DNA of 15,219 nt from an uncultured Porphyromonadaceae bacterium (GTDB lineage Bacteria; Bacteroidota; Bacteroidia; Bacteroidales; Muribaculaceae), in the NCBI GenBank assembly GCA_947178685.1, contig CAMWZE010000008.1, positions 1 to 15,219 of the forward strand, given 5' to 3'. The notes beneath the pieces are model-generated. The model ran no database searches and was not told where the DNA came from. It worked only from the letters and a program-made list of their open reading frames with translations. Shown piece after piece: positions 1 to 6,509 of the stretch. How positions within the stretch are numbered: position 1 is the stretch's first letter; each line of letters starts with the position of its first letter. The position numbers and the translations under genes were made by a program.

Positions 1-5
1 TATTA

Positions 6-37
6 CAAAATTATTAAATAAATTAAATATTACCAAA
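6..37 (-). promoter_or_regulatory. Bacteroidetes-type promoter firing leftwards out of the window
   Basis: Read on the minus strand there is a -33 element TTTG (37-34), a 20-base spacer, and a -7 element TAATTTTG (13-6) that fits TAnnTTTG exactly. Transcription would start at about base 1 or just beyond the left edge. No gene start is visible inside the window, so the gene it serves must lie to the left. The region is very AT-rich, so a chance match is possible, but both boxes and the spacing fit the known Bacteroides consensus. Confidence 0.5.
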
Positions 38-156
38 TTAGCTCTTAATTTTTCTATTGTTATATTTTACGCAGAAGATGAAAAGCCGTGATTTTGTTTT
101 GCAAGTTAAAAAATATTTAAATTTAAGACGCTGAATTATAATATTTTATTTTTCAT

Positions 157-181
157 CACAATCTCTAAGGAAGAGATTGTG
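157..181. repeat. Inverted repeat, 10-bp perfect arms, 5-base loop
   Basis: CACAATCTCT (157-166) and AGAGATTGTG (172-181) are perfect reverse complements around AAGGA. Neither strand has a T-run directly after the stem, so it does not look like an intrinsic terminator. It lies 7 bases from the larger palindrome at 189-242 and between the leftward promoter at 6-37 and the recombinase gene. It could be a protein-binding dyad or part of a recombination site; its role is unknown. Confidence 0.6.
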
Positions 182-188
182 AAAAAAG

Positions 189-242
189 CACAACAAAAAA
201 TGATGATTCAACTGTGCAGTTGAATCATCATTTTTTGTTGTG
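189..242. terminator. 54-bp near-perfect palindrome, probable bidirectional terminator after the recombinase gene
   Basis: Two perfect 26-bp arms (189-214 and 217-242) surround a central TG. The core stem runs from TGATGATTCAACTG to its complement and is flanked by an A6 run on one side and a T6 run on the other, so on either strand the hairpin is followed by a T-tract. On the minus strand the T6 is followed after a few bases by a second T6 run. It lies about 170 bases downstream of the recombinase stop codon, a reasonable place to end that transcript. The perfect arms extend beyond what a terminator needs, so a second role, for instance as a recombination or replication site, remains open. 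Confidence 0.6.
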
Positions 243-287
243 GTAATCCTACCACCTCCCTACCCTATTTGCAGGATTTAATAAAAT

Positions 288-324
288 AGGATTATTCCCC
301 AGTTTATAACTGACGAATAATCCT
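288..324. repeat. Nested inverted repeat beside the recombinase gene
   Basis: The outer arms AGGATTATTC (288-297) and GAATAATCCT (315-324) are perfect complements. Inside them CAGTT (300-304) and AACTG (308-312) form a second stem around TAT, with a two-base mismatch between the stems. More AATCCT/AGGATT copies lie at 245-250 and 273-278. The arrangement resembles clustered binding sites of a tyrosine recombinase, but no recombination core can be proven from one window. Confidence 0.55.
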
Positions 325-342
325 GAGCAAGTTTTTAACTGA
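301..342. repeat. 13-bp direct repeat, 12 of 13 identical
   Basis: AGTTTATAACTGA (301-313) recurs as AGTTTTTAACTGA (330-342), 29 bp further on. Each copy is itself a small dyad (AGTT, three bases, AACT). The same CAGTT/AACTG theme is at the centre of the 189-242 palindrome. Repeats of this size next to a recombinase gene are typical of arm-type binding sites, which makes this a candidate attachment or recombination region. That reading is inferred from position only. Confidence 0.45.
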
Positions 343-376
343 AGTCTGGCACTAATCAGCGACTATGGAAGAAAGC

Positions 377-390
377 CTGTCTAATGACAG
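377..390. repeat. Small inverted repeat just downstream of the recombinase stop
   Basis: CTGTC (377-381) and GACAG (386-390) flank TAAT. It is a weak 5-bp stem 25 bases beyond the recombinase stop codon and has no T-run. It may be a minor 3' hairpin or a chance match. Confidence 0.3.
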
Positions 391-414
391 AGTCTAAGCA
401 AAGGGAATATAAGG

Positions 415-1617
415 CTAAAGACTTTTAAGGATAAGAGAATTGGCCTTGTCAACCATAGAGGTGTCAAGACTGGCAAGATAAATCTGGGTGGTGGTCTCGC
501 TATCATGACCCATACCCTCGGATATCACCGACACCGGTACACCCTTGGCTTTGGCCACCGATGCCCAGCTATGACGGGCCACATACAGCGTCAACGGTAT
601 CGAGACCCCTACTTTCTTAGCGATACGCTTCAGATTATGGTTGATGTTGTAGCCAACGTTGCGATAGACACAGCGATCATTCACACCCACTTTACGAATT
701 ATGGGGAGCAGGTAATCACTCCCGTTCTCCTCATATTTGTCGAGAATCCTCTGCATCTCCTTGGTCCACTCAATCGTAAGCTGCTGACCGGTCTTGCGAC
801 GGCGATAAGTGATATAGCCGTTGGCAAGATCCGTCTTCTTCAGATACGACATATCAACGAAACTCATACCCCGGAGCATGAAGCTCATCAGGAACATGTC
901 GCGGGCAAAGTCCTGTTCGGGAATGAGAGAGAGATCAAGAGCCTTTATTTTCTTTATTACCGGAAGTGGCAACGCCCGCTTCACAGTCTTGTCGATACCC
1001 GTATACACCCGTCTGAAAGGATTACGGTCTTCGATAACCTCATCCTCCACCGCACGCTTATAGGCCGCCCTGAGGATCCGCGTGTAGAAGGATATCGTGT
1101 TCATGCTGTTGCCCCGGTTCTTTTGCCACGCTTCATAAGACTCCATAATCTCACATGTGAGACAATCGAGCATCAGGTCTTCATCTTTACGGAATTTCTT
1201 GAAACTGTTGAGTGTGGCGGCATAGGTCTCCGACGTGCGAATCTTTCCGTTCTGCTTGAGACGGATGATTATGCCCTCCATATAATTAAACAAGGAGTAT
1301 TCATTAGCATAGCGGTTGAACTCATCAATTATGTCATCCACCATATAAGGGAAACCGCTGTTATCAAATTTACGGACTATCTTGGTCAACCGCTCCACAT
1401 CCCAACGCACCCTCTCCTTTATAGAGAGGATGAAGGATTTCCGGAGACTCTTCTTCGTGGTGACCACCATTGAACGTTTATCATCCCATTCCGTGGGATA
1501 GACATGATAGGTAGTGAAGAGTTGACGCGACTTCCTATCGTGGATTATGAGATAGTAGATTGTGCCCTCATGGTCTGCTACAGTTGAGGATCGGAATTTA
1601 ATTTTTATTGAGGTCAT
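415..1617 (-). CDS. Tyrosine recombinase/integrase (phage-integrase family, Bacteroidetes type)
   Basis: A site-specific recombinase of 400 residues that would cut and rejoin DNA through a tyrosine-phosphate intermediate. Residues 1-90 look like the Arm DNA-binding domain common in Bacteroidetes integrases, about 105-205 like the SAM-like core-binding domain, and about 215-395 like the catalytic domain. Visible catalytic residues are Arg249 (in LRGMSF), Lys275 (RRKTG), Arg348, His371 (MGH) and the nucleophile Tyr380. The usual His of HxxR is Tyr345, a replacement I recall from other Bacteroidetes members, so the enzyme appears intact. It is transcribed separately from the operon, beyond the terminator at 1738-1794. 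Its base composition looks less GC-rich than the operon's, which suggests acquired DNA. The repeat-rich 150-400 region next to it may hold its sites. The sequence alone does not tell an element integrase from a phase-variation invertase. Confidence 0.93.
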   Translation of the reverse strand: MTSIKIKFRSSTVADHEGTIYYLIIHDRKSRQLFTTYHVYPTEWDDKRSMVVTTKKSLRKSFILSIKERVRWDVERLTKIVRKFDNSGFPYMVDDIIDEFNRYANEYSLFNYMEGIIIRLKQNGKIRTSETYAATLNSFKKFRKDEDLMLDCLTCEIMESYEAWQKNRGNSMNTISFYTRILRAAYKRAVEDEVIEDRNPFRRVYTGIDKTVKRALPLPVIKKIKALDLSLIPEQDFARDMFLMSFMLRGMSFVDMSYLKKTDLANGYITYRRRKTGQQLTIEWTKEMQRILDKYEENGSDYLLPIIRKVGVNDRCVYRNVGYNINHNLKRIAKKVGVSIPLTLYVARHSWASVAKAKGVPVSVISEGMGHDSETTTQIYLASLDTSMVDKANSLILKSL

Positions 1618-1737
1618 GTTGATGTTTTTTGAATTTTTGGTTGTAAGTTACTCCACAATTTTTTAAATGCAATATTATTTTACGAAGTTGTGCAAACTTT
1701 TACAAAAGAATGTGATTTTGACGACCTCCGGCAGGGG

Positions 1738-1794
1738 AAAAACATAAAAAGCCGGGATGTGTCACATTATCGCAATGCGCCACATCCCGGCTTT
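1738..1794 (-). terminator. Rho-independent terminator of the utilisation operon
   Basis: On the minus strand a GC-rich 14-bp perfect stem (1794-1781 with 1761-1748) closes a 19-base loop. It is followed by a T-rich tail that includes five consecutive T (1742-1738). It begins 32 bases after the phosphodiesterase stop codon, so it marks the 3' end of the seven-gene operon and separates it from the recombinase gene. Confidence 0.88.
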
Positions 1795-1826
1795 AATTAT
1801 TAATGAGAGATAAACCGACCGAGGGG

Positions 1827-2594
1827 TTACTTCTGCTTCAGGAGCGACTGAAGCAACTCCGGCTCGTTGGTGGTGATGAAGTCGACGTCATGGTCGATAC
1901 ACCATTTCATGTCAGCCTCCGAGTTGACGGTCCAGATGTTGACAAGCAGACCGAGGTCGTGACACCCCTTTATCCACTCCGGATGCTTCTTGATGGCCTT
2001 GAGTGAATAGTCGATGCCGGCCCCACCCATCTGTTTGATCTGCTCGGGCACATAGTCGCCGTCAAGATAGTAGACACCCGTGCCTTTGGGGGCATACTTG
2101 ATGAAGTTCTTGAAACCGTCGCGCGAGAAGGTGATGTAGTCAACCTTATCCTCGAGTCCGTACTTCTTCACCATGGCGAGGATAGCCTTCACTGTGGCCA
2201 ACTCATGGCTGCGGCTGTTGTGCTGCTTCATCTCACACACTATGCGCGAGGGGAGCTTGGAGGCCGTGGCAAGGTATGACTCAAGAGTGGGCACGGTCTC
2301 ACCGTTTGAAAGCTTCTGGGCAAGCACCACCTCGGCGGGTGAGCTCTCGATGTGTACACCGTTGATGTCGGGATCATGGTTCACCACCAGCACACTGTCG
2401 GCAGTCATCCAGACGTCGAACTCGGAGGCGAAACACCCGATAGAGTCGGCCTTCACGATAGAGCGGATTGAATTCTGGGCCGAACCGTCGGTTTTCCAAT
2501 AGCCACGGTGGGCGATTACTTTCGGAGTTGCGGCCGCCATGCAGCCGGCCGCGAGGAGCAGAGCCCCGGATATCAAACATTTAAGAATTTTCAT
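1827..2594 (-). CDS. Glycerophosphodiester phosphodiesterase family protein (exported)
   Basis: A GDPD-family protein of 255 residues, the usual length for a single TIM-barrel domain. Family members hydrolyse glycerophosphodiesters to glycerol 3-phosphate and an alcohol. Visible residues are His29-Arg30-Gly31, Glu58 and Asp60 (EFDV), His73-Asp74 (NHD), and Glu121-Lys123 (CEMK), with WTVN near the C-terminus. The Glu of the usual ENT motif is Gln40 here (AQNS), which I also recall from other Bacteroidales homologues. The N-terminus is a signal peptide. Cys18 (LAAGC) may be a lipid-attachment site, although Ala at -3 makes it a weak lipobox; signal peptidase I cleavage near residue 22 is the alternative. 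It is the last operon gene, 19 bases after the GH31 stop and directly before the terminator. It probably frees glycerol 3-phosphate or a related product from the imported substrate, but the exact substrate is unknown. Confidence 0.92.
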   Translation of the reverse strand: MKILKCLISGALLLAAGCMAAATPKVIAHRGYWKTDGSAQNSIRSIVKADSIGCFASEFDVWMTADSVLVVNHDPDINGVHIESSPAEVVLAQKLSNGETVPTLESYLATASKLPSRIVCEMKQHNSRSHELATVKAILAMVKKYGLEDKVDYITFSRDGFKNFIKYAPKGTGVYYLDGDYVPEQIKQMGGAGIDYSLKAIKKHPEWIKGCHDLGLLVNIWTVNSEADMKWCIDHDVDFITTNEPELLQSLLKQK

Positions 2595-2613
2595 GATCGG
2601 TATGTTTTATTGT

Positions 2614-4866
2614 TCAGATGTCGTATTCGATGGTGACAGGTTTGCTTACAGGCGTAGTGCCTACCTTAACAACGTGGCATCCCACCGTTTTATCATATTC
2701 CGGTTTCACATTTTTGCCGTTCACCTTCACTTTAGCACCATCCTTCATACCCGGGAGCTGCAGCACATATGAACGTTTGAGGGTCTGACCGGGATAACCA
2801 CCCTTGGCAGCCGCCACGCTCACTGTGGCCTTCCCACCCTTCTGAGTGTAGCGGAGATCGGTGGTGGCATATTTCCCCTCCTTATAGTCGAGGGAGATGC
2901 CGTCGTCCTCGTAGAGGCTGAAAGTGTTGTCGGCATCGCCGGCGGAGGGATACACACGCATCACGAGTGTCTCGAGTGGCGCTGTGGCAGGACGCGCTGT
3001 GTAGGGCTGCATCGGAAGCACCCAACCCCCCCTCACATAGAGCGGGAACTCGTCGAGCGTCTTGGAGATCTCGGCCGTATGGCCGCCGTCGCGCTTCTCA
3101 TGGGTGAAGTAGTCATACCACACCTCCCCTTTCGGGAACCATACGGTCTGTGAGGCCACCTTATCGGGACCCTCACCGGGAGAGGAGATCGGCGCGGCGA
3201 GGAGGATGTCGCCGAATGTGAACTGCTGCGGCTGGCTGAACGATTCCTTCTGATCGCCATAGTCGATAAACATGGAGCGATTGAGCGGCACCATCGTGTT
3301 GTGGGTCTGCCATACGCTGGAGTAGATGTAAGGCATCATCTCCGAACGCATATGATACATCTTCCTCATGGCCTTGGTCTCCTTGTCGCCGCTTATCCAG
3401 GGGCGACGATCGAGACGCTTGTCTTTGGTGGAGTGTACGCGGAGTGCGGCCGAAAGGGCACCGAACTGAGGCCAACGCACGGAGAGCTCGGGATTCGGGT
3501 CGCCACGGAAGCCTCCGATATCATGGGCCCAGTAATAGCAGCCACCCTGACCGCTGCAGGCGGTGAGCTTCACCTCGAAGGCGAGGAGCTCCCAGTTGGC
3601 CTGTGCATCGCCGGAGAACTGGATAGGATGGCGATGGTCGCCCCAGCCTGACCAGCGGCTATAGCCGGCGCCACGCTTCCCGTTGCGCTCGGAATCGCGG
3701 TAATAGAGCTCGTTTATCCATGAGAGTGTGGTGGAGTTATGGCCGGGCACATGGGGATAGAGATAGTTCTGCTGCCAGTCGAGCCACCAGAAGTCTACTC
3801 CCATATCCTCGCTGGGACGGTGGGCATAGTCGAAGAAGGTCGACATATAATGGCGGTCGGCTGTGTTGAAGCGGGGCACCTTCCCGTCGGTGGTGCCGAG
3901 AGCCTTGATAAAGGCATCGTAGTGCTCCTCATGAGGACGCATGCCATCGTGGGGGTGATCGTTGAGCGACACCGTCACGCCTCGGGCGTGGACTGAGTCG
4001 ATAAGGGCCTGCGGGTCGGGGATGAGCTCGCGGTTCCATGTATAGCCGTTCCAGTTGAGATGGCCGTTATGGCCGGTGCCCACGGTGGCATCGTTGGTGT
4101 GCCACCCCATATCAAAGACGATATTGTCGAGCGGGAAATCATTCTCGTCATAGCCACGGATAATGTCGAGGAACTCGTCGGAGGTATAGTCCCAATAGCG
4201 GCAATACCACACACCGTGAATATACTTACGGGTCATGGGCACACGTCCGCTGATGGCACCGAGACTGGCGAGAGCCGCCTTATAGTCGTTGCCATATACG
4301 AAGCAATACTGATCCTGAATATGGGAGTTGGTGTCGCGCGGCTTTATCCAACCATCCACGAGGAGGTCGCTGCGCTCATCGTCGATCATATACCAGCCAT
4401 CCTTGCTGAGGATGCCATCGTCCATAGGGATCTCCTTGGTGACGCGGTCGAGGGTCTCCACGGGTCCGCCGAGGTTATTCTTCGGCAGGAAGCGGTTGGT
4501 GAACTTCTTCTCCTTCCCATTGAGCGTGTAGAACACGTTGAGATTGGAGGTGGAGAAGGGATAGCCATCGTTCTTATACCATATGCGGAGCGCCGGGGTG
4601 GTGATCTCATAGCAATCATTGCCCAGCTCCTTTACGGTGATCTCGTCGGGAGAGAGCATGCTCGTACGGTCGTAGGCGAAGAGCGTGGGATCGTCGATAA
4701 ACTTGGCACTGTCGGCAAACTCGAGACGCAGGAGCGTAGGAGTTATTATGGAGAGTCTGTTATTGCCGAACACCAGCGGATTGGCTACCGGGGTGGCAGA
4801 AAAAGACGTTAGTCCTGATGAGATCATCAGGGCTAACGCCATTAAATATTTACGGGATTTACGCAT
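2614..4866 (-). CDS. Glycoside hydrolase family 31 enzyme (exported)
   Basis: A GH31 retaining alpha-glycosidase of 750 residues with a signal peptide (cleavage likely after SFSA, residues 21-24) and no lipobox, hence periplasmic. An N-terminal beta-domain (about 25-200) precedes the TIM barrel (about 210-540) and C-terminal beta-domains. Asp363 in WLDWQQ is the expected nucleophile and Asp420 in FSGD the expected acid/base. WAHDIGGF (446-453) and the RWPQFGAL block near 464-471 are family hallmarks. Alpha-glucosidases usually carry a D-x-N-E type motif at the nucleophile, whereas here it is D-W-Q-Q, so plain alpha-glucosidase activity should not be assumed. Other GH31 activities include alpha-xylosidase, alpha-galactosidase and alpha-N-acetylgalactosaminidase. 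The gene lies 41 bases after the phosphoesterase and 19 before the phosphodiesterase, so it likely trims an alpha-linked sugar from the same substrate. Confidence 0.93.
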   Translation of the reverse strand: MRKSRKYLMALALMISSGLTSFSATPVANPLVFGNNRLSIITPTLLRLEFADSAKFIDDPTLFAYDRTSMLSPDEITVKELGNDCYEITTPALRIWYKNDGYPFSTSNLNVFYTLNGKEKKFTNRFLPKNNLGGPVETLDRVTKEIPMDDGILSKDGWYMIDDERSDLLVDGWIKPRDTNSHIQDQYCFVYGNDYKAALASLGAISGRVPMTRKYIHGVWYCRYWDYTSDEFLDIIRGYDENDFPLDNIVFDMGWHTNDATVGTGHNGHLNWNGYTWNRELIPDPQALIDSVHARGVTVSLNDHPHDGMRPHEEHYDAFIKALGTTDGKVPRFNTADRHYMSTFFDYAHRPSEDMGVDFWWLDWQQNYLYPHVPGHNSTTLSWINELYYRDSERNGKRGAGYSRWSGWGDHRHPIQFSGDAQANWELLAFEVKLTACSGQGGCYYWAHDIGGFRGDPNPELSVRWPQFGALSAALRVHSTKDKRLDRRPWISGDKETKAMRKMYHMRSEMMPYIYSSVWQTHNTMVPLNRSMFIDYGDQKESFSQPQQFTFGDILLAAPISSPGEGPDKVASQTVWFPKGEVWYDYFTHEKRDGGHTAEISKTLDEFPLYVRGGWVLPMQPYTARPATAPLETLVMRVYPSAGDADNTFSLYEDDGISLDYKEGKYATTDLRYTQKGGKATVSVAAAKGGYPGQTLKRSYVLQLPGMKDGAKVKVNGKNVKPEYDKTVGCHVVKVGTTPVSKPVTIEYDI

Positions 4867-4907
4867 TACTTGTTATTCGGTTAGTGTGAAACTGCTGAGG
4901 GAGATAA

Positions 4908-6446
4908 TCACTTGGCGGTGAGGGTCTCGGTGTAGACATTGCCGAAACTGTCGGAAGCCCGGAATGTGACACTCTTCCAACCCTCCTGCGGAGTGTAGAG
5001 GAACATATGGTCGTTGTTGTTCTCGGGGGCCGAGCCACCATGGTTGGCGGGAATGGCACCATCCACGAGACACTTGCGCACATCGGGATCCCAGCACTTG
5101 CCACCGTTCTGAGAGGGGATGAGACGTGCCTCGGCGGGGAGCAGTGTCCAGACGCCCCCATCCTCCTGCACCTCCACAGTCCAATCCTCATGCCAGCAGA
5201 AGATGTTGGCGAGAATCTTATCGTAGGGGTCGCCCTCCTTGTTGGCCGGGTTCCAGAGCACGGCATCCTCCGGACGGTAGAGCTTCATCTGATAATTGCG
5301 GTCGCAACCGTCGCCCACGAAATATTTATTCACAAGGGTGTTGCCCTTATATTCGAGAGCACCATAGCCACGCGGAGCGCCGTCATTGCAGAGAGGATAC
5401 CAATATGCACCCATCACGGAGGCGAATGTGGTCTCGGTGATGTTGGAGGCTACGGTGGTGGTGTAATGGTTATGGCTGTGGCCGGAGAGGATCTGCACAT
5501 CGGAGAAATCCTTCACGAGGTCGTACAGATCCTGATTGTTGCTGACATGGGTGGTGTTGTTGCGGCGCAGCGTGGGGATATGGAGAGCTATGATGAGCGC
5601 CTTGCTACGATCGACATAGCTGAGGTCTTTCTCAAGCCATTCGAGCTGCGCGTCGGTGATAGTGCCGGAATAGTCGTTGCGGCTTGTCTCGCCACGGTAG
5701 AGCACATCGTCGAGCACCACAAGGTGGCAATCGCCGATATTGGCCGAATAATAAGTCGGGCCGAGCACATCGCGGAAATCCTTGTCGCTTTCGGTGTCGT
5801 TCTTGATACCCTCGTTATGGTCGTGGTTGCCGATCACAGAGAAGACGGGCACAGAGATGCTGCGCATCGACACTGCATAGGAGGTGAAATATTCCGGTTT
5901 GTTCCAGACGATATCGCCGAGGTCGATGCCATAGACGGCACCCGGCATCGTGGAGGTGAACTCCGACATGCGGGGGAGCATGCCGGTGAACTCGGTGAAG
6001 TCGGCATCACCACCTATCTGAGGGTCGGCCATCGTGAAGAGAGTCCACTCGCTCTTCTTGGGAGATGAGACGAGCGGGAAGTCACGCTGGATAATTGCGG
6101 CATCGTCGAAGTTAAGTGTCTTGTAAAACTTGGGGAGACCGTTATAGACAGGGATCTCACAATCTTCGGGCACGGAGATGAACACATGCTGGCGTCCGGT
6201 GGTGTACATCTGGTATTCACCGTTGGCGTCTGTGGTGACAACATTCACTCCGTCGCTCACCACCACACCCTGACGGGCCCGGCCGTCGACTGTGACGCGA
6301 CCGACGAGGTTCTTGCCGAACTCAGCCTTTATCGTGAGCGGATCGGTGTCCACGCCCTGCTGACGCACGGCCACGGCATCGTCTGAGCAAGAGCTGAAGA
6401 GCGCCATTGCCAGGAAAGCCGGGAGTATATATCTGTATAGTTTCAT
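4908..6446 (-). CDS. Calcineurin-like metallophosphoesterase, surface lipoprotein
   Basis: A 512-residue protein with three parts: an N-terminal beta-sandwich of the MetallophosN kind (about 45-110), a calcineurin-like catalytic domain (about 133-330) and a C-terminal MetallophosC-like domain (about 340-510). Metal-binding motifs are Asp141-Pro-Gln143, GD at 177-178, GNHD at 206-209, His289 and GHSH at 322-325. Motif I is DxQ instead of the common DxH. The lipobox FSSC puts the lipidated Cys at residue 20, followed by Ser-Asp-Asp, which resembles the Bacteroidetes lipoprotein export signal, so the enzyme is probably on the cell surface. The family hydrolyses phosphomono- or phosphodiesters, and the substrate cannot be read from sequence. 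It follows susD by 63 bases, where a surface glycan-binding protein or enzyme often sits, so it may act on the substrate before or during uptake. Confidence 0.92.
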   Translation of the reverse strand: MKLYRYILPAFLAMALFSSCSDDAVAVRQQGVDTDPLTIKAEFGKNLVGRVTVDGRARQGVVVSDGVNVVTTDANGEYQMYTTGRQHVFISVPEDCEIPVYNGLPKFYKTLNFDDAAIIQRDFPLVSSPKKSEWTLFTMADPQIGGDADFTEFTGMLPRMSEFTSTMPGAVYGIDLGDIVWNKPEYFTSYAVSMRSISVPVFSVIGNHDHNEGIKNDTESDKDFRDVLGPTYYSANIGDCHLVVLDDVLYRGETSRNDYSGTITDAQLEWLEKDLSYVDRSKALIIALHIPTLRRNNTTHVSNNQDLYDLVKDFSDVQILSGHSHNHYTTTVASNITETTFASVMGAYWYPLCNDGAPRGYGALEYKGNTLVNKYFVGDGCDRNYQMKLYRPEDAVLWNPANKEGDPYDKILANIFCWHEDWTVEVQEDGGVWTLLPAEARLIPSQNGGKCWDPDVRKCLVDGAIPANHGGSAPENNNDHMFLYTPQEGWKSVTFRASDSFGNVYTETLTAK

Positions 6447-6509
6447 TGCTGGTATTGCTTTAAAGAGAAAATGAGGAGAGAGGAACCGTCATTAACCTGT
6501 AGTGTGTTA

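Noticed and set aside
1..414. tRNA gene or CRISPR array near the recombinase
   Set aside because: No cloverleaf-compatible sequence and no regularly spaced repeat-spacer pattern was found; the repeats here are dyads and one direct repeat pair.
505..1473. 322-codon open frame on the plus strand, opposite the recombinase gene
   Set aside because: The minus-strand recombinase has all catalytic motifs. The plus-strand translation has no recognisable family and is a by-product of codon bias.
1618..1740. Promoter for the recombinase gene (TAATATTG with upstream TTTG on the minus strand)
   Set aside because: The -7 box has a mismatch and the available TTTG boxes are spaced 15 or 25 bases away, outside the usual 19-21, so it was not called.
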